DNA of 64,000 bases from Pseudarthrobacter sp. NBSH8. Lineage in GTDB: Bacteria > Actinomycetota > Actinomycetes > Actinomycetales > Micrococcaceae. Both the position numbers and the translations under genes were made by a program. The stretch spans positions 558,001 to 622,000 of the forward strand of contig NZ_CP043178.1 of the NCBI RefSeq assembly GCF_014217545.1, written 5' to 3'. The first letter of the stretch is position 1, and each line of letters begins with the position of its first letter. Shown one piece after another: positions 17,280-26,447 of the stretch. The notes beneath the pieces are model-generated. The model searched no databases, had not been told where the DNA came from, and saw only the letters and a program-made list of their open reading frames with translations.

Positions 17280-17686
17280 GGCACTATCCTGCCATCCGGC
17301 GTCGGGCCAACATTCTCGGTGAGTTCACTATCGTCCTGTGTGTCCACGAGGCCCACAACAGCCAGCCTTCCGACTGCGGCGCAGAATCCGGTCCACAAAA
17401 CGAGTCCCCACATGCTGTGCCAGTGGTTTCCCGTAAGGAAAAGGAGGGTGAGAAAGCCCGTGACCAGTCCCACCCCGCCGGTGGCCACAATATGAAGCCA
17501 CTGGTCTCGGACGGGCCGCATCAGCATTCCGGTCGCCAGGGCAAGGGGCATACCAAGAAGCAGAGCGGCCGGGACACCGAAAACGTAGCCTGTCGCGCCG
17601 TGCGGAACGCCGAACAGCAGCACGGTGATGCCGGCGCCCAGCAGGAACGCCCCGGGGCCGAACGTCACCCGGTGCGGCCTGTTCAC
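17276..17686 (-). CDS. Small membrane protein of unknown function
   Basis: This 136-residue protein has about four hydrophobic helices (GAFLLGAGITVLLFGV; VFGVPAALLLGMPLALATGML; IVATGGVGLVTGFLTLLFL; MWGLVLWTGFCAAVGRLAVVGLV) and a short polar C-terminus. I recognise no family. It is translationally coupled on both sides: its ATG overlaps the epimerase stop by 4 nt, and its stop overlaps the pdxK-like start by 4 nt. It is therefore a genuine gene of this operon. Confidence 0.75.
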   Translation of the reverse strand: MNRPHRVTFGPGAFLLGAGITVLLFGVPHGATGYVFGVPAALLLGMPLALATGMLMRPVRDQWLHIVATGGVGLVTGFLTLLFLTGNHWHSMWGLVLWTGFCAAVGRLAVVGLVDTQDDSELTENVGPTPDGRIVP

Positions 17687-18600
17687 GCCGTCCCTTTGGC
17701 GATAGTGAGCAGCGCGCGGCCCAGCTCAGGCTCCCGGAAGATGTACCCCGCGTCAAGCAGCTTCTGCGGCTGCACCCACCGGCTTTTCAACACGAGCTCA
17801 GTCTCGGTGCGGATCAGCACGGCCCCCAGCCGCAGCAGCCACGACGGCGTGGGGATACCCAGCCTGGCGCCGTAGGCCCGGCGGACCAGCCGCATCAGCT
17901 CGCGGTTATCCACCACATCCGGGGAAGCCACGTTCACCGGGCCCGAAATGTCCGTTCGCGCGTGGAGGAAGCGGACGGTGCGGTAGAGGTCCTCGACGTG
18001 GATCCAGCTGAACTTCTGGCTGCCGGCGCCCATGTGACCGCCCAGGCCAAGCCGGGCCAAGGCCGCGAAAGGCCGCAGGGTGCCGCCGCCCGGGCCCAGC
18101 ACGATGGCGATCCGCAGCGCAATTTTTCGCGTCCCGGGCGCGGTGGCGGAGTCCAAGGCGGCTTCCCACGCCCGGGCCACGACCACCGAAAAGCCTGTCC
18201 CGGGTTCGCCGTCAGACTCTGTCTGCGGCCGGTCATCCGCGTGCCGGTAGATGGTGCCGGTGCTGGCGTTGAGCCAGGCCGACGGCGGCGCCTTGCAGAC
18301 TGCGAGTGCGCGGCCGAGTGCCGTGGTGGTGGAGACGCGGGAATCGAGGATGGCCGCCTTGTTCCTGGCGCCATAGCGGCAGTTGACCGACCGTCCGGCA
18401 AGGTTCACCAGCAGGTCGGCGCCGTCCAGCACCCGGGTGATGGCGCCGTCGTCGTTCCAGTTGGCCGCTTCGGCCGTACCCGCGGTGGCCCGGCGGCCGA
18501 TGGTGCGCACCGTCCAGCCGTCCTTTTCGAAGCGGTGCCGAAGATAGGTGCCGATGAAGCCCGAGGCTCCGGCGAGCACCACGGTGTTTGTCCTGTTCAT
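17683..18600 (-). CDS. TIGR01777-family NAD-dependent epimerase-like protein
   Basis: This extended short-chain dehydrogenase of 305 residues belongs to the YfcH/TIGR01777 family. It has an N-terminal dinucleotide-binding motif (VVLAGASGFIGTYLRHRF), the NLAGRSVNCRYG signature typical of this family, a W/S-T-G-TIYRH active-site area, and the C-terminal DUF1731-like segment (VLKSRWVQPQKLLDAGYIFREP). The biological substrate of the family is unknown. It is the first gene of the operon with the membrane protein and the pdxK-like kinase, 32 nt downstream of the TetR gene on the same strand, so all four may be cotranscribed. Confidence 0.9.
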   Translation of the reverse strand: MNRTNTVVLAGASGFIGTYLRHRFEKDGWTVRTIGRRATAGTAEAANWNDDGAITRVLDGADLLVNLAGRSVNCRYGARNKAAILDSRVSTTTALGRALAVCKAPPSAWLNASTGTIYRHADDRPQTESDGEPGTGFSVVVARAWEAALDSATAPGTRKIALRIAIVLGPGGGTLRPFAALARLGLGGHMGAGSQKFSWIHVEDLYRTVRFLHARTDISGPVNVASPDVVDNRELMRLVRRAYGARLGIPTPSWLLRLGAVLIRTETELVLKSRWVQPQKLLDAGYIFREPELGRALLTIAKGTA

Positions 18601-18632
18601 TTCTTCCCCCAGCTTTGTGTTCGGTGGCGTGT

Positions 18633-19289
18633 TCAGTCGCGGATACTGCGGCTCAGGTTGAGGACATCGTCCAGCACCTTGTTAACGCCGGGAATCCTTG
18701 CCAGCGAAAGTCCCCGGGCGATCAACGGGACTACGCCGTCCACCAGCTTCCGGGTCCGGCGCTGGTCTTCGGAGGTGTCGTACACCCAGAACAGGGCGAT
18801 CCCCATGTAGCCGAGCCAGAGCAGCTCGGGCAGGTCGGCGCGGAGCTTTTTTGGAGCGGCCGGGCTGGCGCCTTCCACCGCTGCCCGGAAGATGCCGAGC
18901 GATGCCTCGCGGGCCGCCGTCGACTCGCCCGCGAAAGGGTTGACGGGCGACGTCGGCCGGATGGCAGTGGCCACGAAGTCGGCGCCGAAGCGGTGGTACG
19001 GGGCCATGACATCCAGGCCGGCGTGCAGTGTGGCCTTCAGCCGGCTGCCCAGGTCCTTGAGGCCCTCGAGTGCCTCGTCAGCCTTGGCTGCATGCTCTGC
19101 CTGGACCTGGACGTACAGCTCCTGCACCAGCTCATCCTTGGAGACGAAATAGTAGTAGGCGTTGCCCACGGAGACCCCAGCCTCGGCCGCGATGGCCCGC
19201 ATGGTGGTCTTCCCGAACCCTATATCGCGGAACATACGCAGCGCGACGTCCGCTACGAGTTGCCTGGTCTGCTCGCTCTTGGCGGTCAC
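18633..19289 (-). CDS. TetR-family transcriptional regulator
   Basis: This 218-residue regulator has an N-terminal helix-turn-helix (MRAIAAEAGVSVGNAYYYFVSKDELVQELY, about residues 25-60) and a variable ligand domain. The GTG at 19289 is chosen as start because GAGGAGAAACC precedes it; an in-frame ATG at 19385 would place the first 32 codons across the operator. Two copies of TGAACRTGTTCA lie just upstream, so autoregulation is likely. The next gene downstream, the TIGR01777 epimerase, is probably in the same transcription unit and may be its main target. Confidence 0.9.
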   Translation of the reverse strand: MTAKSEQTRQLVADVALRMFRDIGFGKTTMRAIAAEAGVSVGNAYYYFVSKDELVQELYVQVQAEHAAKADEALEGLKDLGSRLKATLHAGLDVMAPYHRFGADFVATAIRPTSPVNPFAGESTAAREASLGIFRAAVEGASPAAPKKLRADLPELLWLGYMGIALFWVYDTSEDQRRTRKLVDGVVPLIARGLSLARIPGVNKVLDDVLNLSRSIRD

Positions 19290-19300
19290 GGTTTCTCCTC

Positions 19301-19348
19301 TTTTGAACATGTTCAAAACTGAGTATGCCATGGAACTGAACGTGTTCA
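19301..19348. promoter_or_regulatory. Paired TetR operator palindromes
   Basis: TTTTGAACATGTTCAAAA (19301-19318) is a perfect palindrome. A second site, TGAACGTGTTCA (19337-19348), differs at one core position. Their centres are 33 bp apart, about three helical turns, so two dimers would bind the same DNA face. The first site ends 12 nt before the TetR GTG start. Confidence 0.75.
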
Positions 19349-19432
19349 AAACGTGGCTGCACGCGCCGGTGGGAGAGCTGCGCACGTTCAGTGGGAGAAT
19401 GGCGTGACAGTGCTAATACAGCCGGCGTCCGA

Positions 19433-19448
19433 CGCAAATTTCTTTGCG
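19433..19448 (+). promoter_or_regulatory. Small hairpin in the yhhQ leader
   Basis: CGCAAA and TTTGCG arms enclose a TTTC tetraloop, 41 nt upstream of the likely yhhQ start. It could be part of an RNA leader. I could not fit it to the preQ1-I or preQ1-II consensus by eye, so no riboswitch is claimed. Confidence 0.35.
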
Positions 19449-19489
19449 GAACGGTACGCCGAGCGAACCACTACGAATGGAATCTCCCC

Positions 19490-20221
19490 ATGTTTTCCCC
19501 CTCAGGCCCTGACGCCCGGCCCATCGCCGGCTCCGCCCGGACGGCACCGAAATTTGCATCGACCGGCTCGCCGTACTTCGGCATCATGCTGGCTTTCATG
19601 GCCGTGGTGCTGATCCTGTCGAACATCGGGGCGTCCAAAGGCGTCGCGATCGGCCCGATTATCACCGACGGCGGCTTCTTCCTGTTCCCGCTCGCCTACA
19701 TCCTGGGCGACGTCATCAGCGAGGTCTACGGCTTCAAGGTGGCGCGCAAAGCCATTTTTACCACCTTCGCCCTCTCCGTCTTCGCCTCTGTTTGTTACTG
19801 GGTGATCATCGCCCTGCCCGGCTTTGATGACGACTTCGGCACATCCAAGCAGGCAGCCCTGGAAGGTGCCCTGGGCCCAGTCCCGCAGATTGTGCTCGCC
19901 TCGCTGCTGGCATTCCTGGCCGGCCAGACCATCAACTCATGGATCCTGGTGAAGATGAAGGCCCGCTCCGGGGAGAAATCCCTCTGGGCGCGGCTGATGG
20001 GCTCCACCGGCGCAGGTGAATTCGTGGACACCCTGATTTTCTGCAGCATCGCCGCCTCCGTCATCGGCATCACCGACTTCGGTACGTTCATGAACTACGT
20101 GGTGGTGGGCTTTGTCTACAAGACCCTCGTTGAGTTCCTGTTCGTCCCGGTGACGTCACTGGTGATCGGGTGGATCAAAAAGCGCGAACCGAGCTACGGC
20201 GCGGGGTCAGCCCCCGCCTAG
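19490..20221 (+). CDS. yhhQ: Queuosine precursor transporter (YhhQ family)
   Basis: This integral membrane protein takes up queuosine precursors (queuine, preQ1 or preQ0 depending on the organism). The roughly 243 residues contain about six helices and the family blocks ILSNIGASKGVAIGP, FPLAYILGDVISEVYGFKVARK (the hallmark) and STGAGEFVDTLIFCSIA. The start at ATG 19490 is chosen because the family begins shortly before the first helix; a longer frame reaches 19391 but would add unrelated sequence. The tgt gene lies about 0.8 kb downstream on the opposite strand, so the window holds both halves of a queuosine-salvage route. Its stop is only 2 nt from the convergent hydrolase stop. Confidence 0.88.
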   Translation: MFSPSGPDARPIAGSARTAPKFASTGSPYFGIMLAFMAVVLILSNIGASKGVAIGPIITDGGFFLFPLAYILGDVISEVYGFKVARKAIFTTFALSVFASVCYWVIIALPGFDDDFGTSKQAALEGALGPVPQIVLASLLAFLAGQTINSWILVKMKARSGEKSLWARLMGSTGAGEFVDTLIFCSIAASVIGITDFGTFMNYVVVGFVYKTLVEFLFVPVTSLVIGWIKKREPSYGAGSAPA

Positions 20222-20223
20222 CC

Positions 20224-20973
20224 TCAGCCCTTGAGCGTCCTGTCAAGGAGGGCGCGGAGCTCGGCGTAGTGGCGCTCCGTGGCCTCCGGATGGAACATCG
20301 ATGTGTCCGCCATCGAATAGCCGTGCGGCGCCCCGGCATAGATCTCGTTGGAAGCCTCGAGCCCGGCATCGTCGAGTGCCGCACCCAGGCGCGCAACGGA
20401 GCCGGGATCCATGCTCTTGTCGTGGTCGGCGTGGCCGAAGACGAAGCGCGCCCTGGCCTTGTCGAGTCCATGGTGCGGGCTGTCCGGGGCGTCGCTCGCA
20501 AGCCCGCCGCCGTGGAAGCCGCCACAGGCTGTCACCGCTTCGGGGTGGGCGATGGCCGTGCGGACTGCCAGGCGGGCGCCCATGCAGTACCCGAACGTGC
20601 CGATTGGACCCGGGGCGACGCCGTCGAGCGTTCCCAGCGCTTCCACCCACGCATCAATGTCCGGCAGGGCTTTGTCCGTGGTGAGGCGTCCGACGCGCGG
20701 GAACGCGGCCTTGCCGGCAACCGCCCGGCCCTCCAGCGTGGTCATGTCCATTGCGGGGGCGAGTTCCGCGGCCGAGCCTTCGCGGTAGAAGGCGTTCGGG
20801 GCGAGGACCACGTAGCCCCAGTCGGCGATGCGCTGCGCCATCTCCTCGATGCGCGGGCGCAGGCCGAACGCGTCCATGTAGAGGATGACGCCCGGGAAGG
20901 GACCTTCGCCGGAAGAGGGGCGTGCCATGATGGCCTCGGCTGTGCCTTCTGCGGCAGGGATTTCGATGAGCAT
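20224..20973 (-). CDS. Dienelactone hydrolase family protein
   Basis: This alpha/beta hydrolase of 249 residues has the DLH nucleophile motif GYCMGARLA (Cys instead of Ser). The acid is in FGHADHDKSMDP and the catalytic His in YAGAPHGYSM, giving the Cys-Asp-His triad of the family. No signal peptide is visible. The substrate is unknown; many family members act on lactones or esters rather than on dienelactone itself. It is read convergently with yhhQ, with a 2-nt gap, and follows tgt on the same strand with 83 nt between. Confidence 0.9.
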   Translation of the reverse strand: MLIEIPAAEGTAEAIMARPSSGEGPFPGVILYMDAFGLRPRIEEMAQRIADWGYVVLAPNAFYREGSAAELAPAMDMTTLEGRAVAGKAAFPRVGRLTTDKALPDIDAWVEALGTLDGVAPGPIGTFGYCMGARLAVRTAIAHPEAVTACGGFHGGGLASDAPDSPHHGLDKARARFVFGHADHDKSMDPGSVARLGAALDDAGLEASNEIYAGAPHGYSMADTSMFHPEATERHYAELRALLDRTLKG

Positions 20974-21056
20974 TTGGTCAGGATATCGGAGGACGACGGC
21001 GGGACGCCGCCCCGTTGCGTCGCGCCCCGCAGGCGGCCAGCGAGCCGGGCCAGCGC

Positions 21057-22436
<1,380 letters not shown>

Positions 22437-23162
22437 TCAGTGGGCCGCTTCCGATGTGGGGTAGTTCTCAGCCCGCCAGCTTTCCCAGAGCAAATGGATG
22501 GACTCCAGTTTGTGGGCACCAAGATCAAACGTTGAGGCGATCACCATGGCGCCGCCTTGGGGCCTTACCCCTTCAATGACGGGCTGGTCCGCCACGATCA
22601 GCAGGCCGTCCCCGTGCTCCGCGTAGCTGTGGACGGTGAGTCCCACCTGGTGGTTGCTGCGGAACCAGACCTTCCCGGTGATCTCCTCGCCGGTGGCCAG
22701 CGTCAGCCCGTACGGCTCACCCGGCGCAGGCACGTCCGACAATCCGAGCTTTTCGATTTCGGAATCGGAGGTGCCGGGAAATTCGAAGAACAACGTGTGC
22801 CGCTTGCCGTGCGGGTGGTGTTCCAGCGCGAAGCGGAGTTGCTGGAGGAACGTCAGCCAGCCCTGGGTGATGTCCTCATCCCAGGCCGCCCATTCCGAGT
22901 TGTGGTCCAGGGCTGCACGCGTGACACTGACCAGAGTCCCGGCGGACACCGGTTTGAGGTCGAAGACATCGCCGCCGTTGGTGGTCAGGCTGGTGTGGTC
23001 CGGGGCTTCAACGACGTTGCTGCTGAAGTAGATCCCGTCAATCTCATCCGCCAGTTCATCGGCCTCCCAGCCGTGCCACTGGGCCACTTTGGCCGGTTCA
23101 CGCAGCATGGTCCAGACTTGCGGCGCGTCAGCATTTATCACCACGCTCAGATTGTTCGTCAT
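22437..23162 (-). CDS. SRPBCC/AHSA1-like ligand-binding protein
   Basis: This 241-residue protein begins with an SRPBCC-type edge strand (LSVVINADAPQVWTMLREPAKVAQWHGWEAD). A long middle helix, WDEDITQGWLTFLQQLRFALEHH, matches the C-terminal helix of AHSA1-type domains. A second, less recognisable domain follows (about residues 130-240), so the protein is about 80-100 residues longer than a single-domain member. A hydrophobic ligand-binding or chaperone-adaptor role is typical of the fold. No specific function can be given. It lies 33 nt upstream of tgt on the same strand. Confidence 0.7.
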   Translation of the reverse strand: MTNNLSVVINADAPQVWTMLREPAKVAQWHGWEADELADEIDGIYFSSNVVEAPDHTSLTTNGGDVFDLKPVSAGTLVSVTRAALDHNSEWAAWDEDITQGWLTFLQQLRFALEHHPHGKRHTLFFEFPGTSDSEIEKLGLSDVPAPGEPYGLTLATGEEITGKVWFRSNHQVGLTVHSYAEHGDGLLIVADQPVIEGVRPQGGAMVIASTFDLGAHKLESIHLLWESWRAENYPTSEAAH

Positions 23163-23223
23163 AGCCCGAATCTACAACGCCGGCGCGGCCCCGGGTAGAG
23201 GTAATTCCTCCACCCGGACAATC

Positions 23224-24261
23224 TCACGCCCGGACGGCCTCGAGTTCGTTGTTGATCCGGCGCTGGAGTTCGCCCACACCGATCGTTTCAGACCCGCCGT
23301 GGGCCCGCAGGAACAGCAGGGATTCGAGGCGCAGCAGCCGCCACTCCCGCTCGGCCTCATGGTTGGAGTTGTCGATCGAGCGGAAGATCTCTTTGTCGTA
23401 CAGGTTGGGTTCGTTCAGCGAACGCTGGCGCACCTTGGCGTTCATCCGGGCCTTGAACGGGTCCGTTTCCTGGTTTTCCGGCAAACGCAGCAGCTTTTCA
23501 TAGACTTCGGCGCGCTCCTCCTGACGGTCCTGGCGGCAGATGAAGCTGGACAACGCCAGCGATGCCTCCACGGACGCCCACCGGCCCGGGTTGCCGTCGA
23601 ACGGCAGGACGTTGAGCAGGTCCGCCACCGTGAGCGCCCCGTCCGGATCCTTCAGCGTAATGAACAGTTCGTGGGCAAGATCGCTGAGGTCCTTGAGGCA
23701 GCTGCCGGATTTGAAGTTGATGCCCTTGGCCAGCTTGTCCGCCAGCAGCAGCACACCAACGGCGTCCGGGTGGGCTTCCGCGGCAGCCTCCACCACCGCT
23801 TCGGGAGTGCCCTGCGGCGCCGGAATCCGCGCGAGTTCTTCCGCGGAGGGCCCGCTCGCCGCGGGCGGGATGGCTGGCAGGGGAGGTACGACGACGGCGG
23901 GAGCCGCCGGGGCTTCCTCCCCTTCGCCGGTGTGCTGGGGCTGTTCGGCAGGGGGTTGAGCCGCGACCGGAAGCTGCGTGACGGCGTCGGGCGTGGCGTC
24001 CTGAAGGGTGGCGTCCTGAACCGTGATGACCAGGACTGTTGGGTCCAGGATCTTGACGGTGGAGCCGGCGGCGATGCGGAGGGTGCCGCCGCCCGTGAGG
24101 TTCGCCAGGACCACCGCAGGGGTCCCGAAATCATCCTGTTCAAACTCCACATGCTGAATTTCGGCGGTGCGTTCACCGTCAGGGAGAAGGAGCTGATCGC
24201 CGGTGGTCAGAGATCCAGCCTGCTGTTCGCTGTAGTGCCGGGCGGCTGGGTTTTCGGTCAT
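23224..24261 (-). CDS. Conserved hypothetical protein, two-part
   Basis: This 345-residue protein falls in three parts. Residues 1-90 are a beta-rich region (LTTGDQLLLPDGERTAEIQHVEF and GGGTLRIAAGSTVKILDP). Residues 95-150 are a low-complexity Pro/Ala linker. The helical C-terminal domain (about 155-345) contains LADKLAKGINFKSGSC, LLNVLPFDGNPGRWASVEASLALSSFICR and a tetratricopeptide-like feel. It resembles a family I recall as DUF6707 in Arthrobacter relatives, but I am not sure of the number. There is no signal peptide or membrane segment. The upstream gap to the NUDIX gene is 86 nt. Confidence 0.65.
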   Translation of the reverse strand: MTENPAARHYSEQQAGSLTTGDQLLLPDGERTAEIQHVEFEQDDFGTPAVVLANLTGGGTLRIAAGSTVKILDPTVLVITVQDATLQDATPDAVTQLPVAAQPPAEQPQHTGEGEEAPAAPAVVVPPLPAIPPAASGPSAEELARIPAPQGTPEAVVEAAAEAHPDAVGVLLLADKLAKGINFKSGSCLKDLSDLAHELFITLKDPDGALTVADLLNVLPFDGNPGRWASVEASLALSSFICRQDRQEERAEVYEKLLRLPENQETDPFKARMNAKVRQRSLNEPNLYDKEIFRSIDNSNHEAEREWRLLRLESLLFLRAHGGSETIGVGELQRRINNELEAVRA

Positions 24262-24347
24262 GGGAGTCCTTAAGTTCTCTTGCGGTCCGCCCTACAGTCT
24301 ACAAAGCGGGGCGCCGGAAGTCGGGGACGCCGGGGATCCCGCGGGCG

Positions 24348-24887
24348 TCAGTGACCCACTCCGGCAAAGGCCAGCGCCTGGCGGACCAAGGCGCCGCGGC
24401 CGCCGCTGAATTCGAGCTGGACGTCGGCGCTGAGCACTTCCGCCGGAGTCATCCACGTCAGTTCCAGGGCATCCTGGCGGGGCTCGCATTCGCCCGTCAC
24501 GGGAATGACGTACGCCAGGGACACCGCGTGCTGGCGTTCGTCAGTGAAACCCGTCTGGGACGGGGCAGGGAAGTATTCGGCCACCGTGAAGGGGACCGGG
24601 CTGATGGGGAGCTGCGGAAAGGCGAGCGGCCCCAGGTCCTTTTCCATATGGCGCAGGAGTGCGGCGCGGATGGTCTCGCGGTAGATCACGCGCCCCGATA
24701 CCAGCGACCGGATCATGTTCCCGTCCTCATCGGCCTGGAGCAGCGTGCCGACCTCGTTCACAAAACCCAGCGGATCCAGCCTGACCGGCACGGCCTCCAC
24801 ATAGATCATGGGGAGCCTCCCCCGGGCCTCAAAAAGGTCTTCTTCGGAGAGCCAGCCGGGATTGGGGTCAGGAGTGCGAACGTTCAT
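24348..24887 (-). CDS. NUDIX-fold protein (DUF4916-like)
   Basis: This 179-residue protein starts NPGWLSEEDLFEARGRLPMIYVEAVPVRLD and later has the NUDIX-like segment SLVSGRVIYRETIRAALLRHMEKDLGP. That segment replaces the canonical GX5EX7REUXEEXGU box by a degenerate form: the glycine, the first Glu/Arg pair and a helix are there, but the EEXG core is not. C-terminal LELTWMTPAEVL matches the usual NUDIX end. It fits the actinobacterial DUF4916 branch. With the altered box, pyrophosphohydrolase activity is doubtful. Confidence 0.72.
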   Translation of the reverse strand: MNVRTPDPNPGWLSEEDLFEARGRLPMIYVEAVPVRLDPLGFVNEVGTLLQADEDGNMIRSLVSGRVIYRETIRAALLRHMEKDLGPLAFPQLPISPVPFTVAEYFPAPSQTGFTDERQHAVSLAYVIPVTGECEPRQDALELTWMTPAEVLSADVQLEFSGGRGALVRQALAFAGVGH

Positions 24888-24985
24888 GGTTAAGTTCTAC
24901 CTCATCGGACGGCCGGGACCGCTGAGGGGTGAGCTCTCAGCGTAAAGCGTTGTGCTAAGCGCCGGAATATCAGCCCTCAGCAGGA

Positions 24986-25735
24986 TCACTGCGAGGAGAG
25001 GCGCTGAGAGATCCAGAGGGTGGGCGGGACATGCGGGGCGCGTGTGGTTGCGGCGGTGCCGTATGCGTCGGGGTTGGCCAAGTGCAGGGTCCGGCCGAAG
25101 GCTTCCTCGGTTTCGCTGACATCCAGCCCGGCGGCGGCGAGCCGGTCCCGCAAGGCGCCCAGATCGCCGTCGTACTCAAATCCCAGGCCGGACCGCGGCG
25201 CACCGGACGCAGGGCGCACCATCAGCACCCCGCCGTTCTTGGCGGTAAAGTCTGCGGTTTCGTCGGCGTCCGGGACGGGGCGGAACCTGGCACCGATGTC
25301 CTGCAGCGTCACCGCGGCCGCGCCGGGATCCGCCGTAAACCAGACCCCGACGACGGTCAGCGCCCGATCAGCGTCAGCCGAGTTTGGCTCCCGCGCGCCT
25401 TTGTCCGCAAGGAAGCTGAAGCCGTCCCGGCCGGTGATGCGGCAGGACTCGCCGTGATCAGCGGCGATGAGCTCGGCGACCGTATTTCCGGATTCCTCCG
25501 CGGCCAGGGCGGTGCGCCGGGCGAATTCGGCCAGATCGCCCACCTCGACGCCGAGGGCCGTGGTGCCGTCATCCGTAGCACCGGCGTCGGTCAGATGCAG
25601 GGCCAGCCGACCGGAACCGGCGTCGAACTCCCGCCACGGGCCGTGATCAACGGTTTTGGCCAGGCCCAGGGCCCTGAGGAGTTGCTCCCAACTGTCCGGC
25701 CGGGAGGTGAAATGGACGGGTCGGACACGCAGCAT
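24986..25735 (-). CDS. VOC-superfamily (glyoxalase/bleomycin-resistance-like) protein
   Basis: This 249-residue protein contains two beta-alpha-beta-beta-beta modules. The first is VHFTSRPDSWEQLLRALGL with WREFDAGSGRLALHLTD. The second begins LTVVGVWFTADPGAAAVTLQDIGARF, with GGVLMVRPASG and LGFEYDGDLGALRDRLAAAGLDV. Both match vicinal-oxygen-chelate domains, which often bind metals or small ligands. The start at 25735 has GAGGAGGAACC upstream; a longer open frame to 26032 has no such signal and runs antisense to the YdeI gene. The substrate is unknown. It is divergent from the YdeI-like gene with 78 nt between. Confidence 0.8.
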   Translation of the reverse strand: MLRVRPVHFTSRPDSWEQLLRALGLAKTVDHGPWREFDAGSGRLALHLTDAGATDDGTTALGVEVGDLAEFARRTALAAEESGNTVAELIAADHGESCRITGRDGFSFLADKGAREPNSADADRALTVVGVWFTADPGAAAVTLQDIGARFRPVPDADETADFTAKNGGVLMVRPASGAPRSGLGFEYDGDLGALRDRLAAAGLDVSETEEAFGRTLHLANPDAYGTAATTRAPHVPPTLWISQRLSSQ

Positions 25736-25813
25736 TGGGTTCCTCCTCGAAACAGGGACAGGTCGGCTACGGCCATCATGCCACTTCCTGCGGAAGGCAG
25801 GCAGAATAGGGCC

Positions 25814-26416
25814 ATGGCCGTTGAACTCGAGGAACTGCTGGTAGCGGACGCGGCGGCGTGGCGGCTGTGGCTGGAAGCCAACCACAACGACAGCCCTGGC
25901 GTATGGCTGGTGCTTCACAAGAAGGGCGGCAACACCACCGAGCTGGACTACGAAGCAGCGCTGCAGGAGGCGCTGTGCTTTGGCTGGATCGACGGTCAAG
26001 GCAAACGGCGCGACGATGACAGTTCCTTCCAACGGATGACCCGCCGCGGCCCGAAGAGCGTCTGGTCGGCGCGGAATGTGGACCGCATCGGGAAGCTCCA
26101 GGCTGCCGGCCGGATGACGGCAGCGGGCCGCGCGGCCGTCGACGCCGCTAAGGCGGACGGGCGCTGGGAGGCAGCCTATGTGGGCCAGGCGACGGCGGAA
26201 GTCCCGCCGGACCTGGCCGCCGCGATCGCCGCCGTCCCCGCGGCCCAGGCCATGTTCGACGTCCTCACCTCCGTGAACCGGTATGCCCTGATTTACCGGA
26301 CGAATTCCGTGAAGCAGGCCTCCACGCGGGAACGGAAAATTGCCGGCTTTGTGGAGATGCTGGCCCGGGGTGAGGCGCCGTACCCGCAGAAGAAAAAGCC
26401 CGCCGCGGGTCAGTAG
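25814..26416 (+). CDS. YdeI/OmpD-associated family protein
   Basis: This 200-residue protein has the family blocks WRLWLEANHNDSPGVWLVLHKKGG, EALCFGWIDGQGKRRDDDSSFQRMTRRGPKSVWSARN and a C-terminal SVNRYALIYRTNSVKQASTRERKIAGFVEMLARGE. These are characteristic of the Bacillus YdeI/bacteriocin-protection-like family. The biochemical function is not established. The ATG at 25814 is where the family similarity begins, and the larger frame upstream is antisense to the VOC gene. It is convergent with fbpC (31 nt gap). Confidence 0.85.
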   Translation: MAVELEELLVADAAAWRLWLEANHNDSPGVWLVLHKKGGNTTELDYEAALQEALCFGWIDGQGKRRDDDSSFQRMTRRGPKSVWSARNVDRIGKLQAAGRMTAAGRAAVDAAKADGRWEAAYVGQATAEVPPDLAAAIAAVPAAQAMFDVLTSVNRYALIYRTNSVKQASTRERKIAGFVEMLARGEAPYPQKKKPAAGQ

Positions 26417-26447
26417 AGCCCGATTCCGCCAGGCTCAATCACCGGGC

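Noticed and set aside
19368-19404. GTGGGAGAGC and GTGGGAGAAT near 19.4 kb as a sixth copy of the CTCTCTCAC repeat
   Set aside because: The arms are too short and there is no inverted partner. The similarity is probably chance.
19390-19489. preQ1 riboswitch in front of yhhQ
   Set aside because: There is only one small hairpin. I could not see the C-rich loop and A-rich tail of preQ1-I or the conserved core of preQ1-II.
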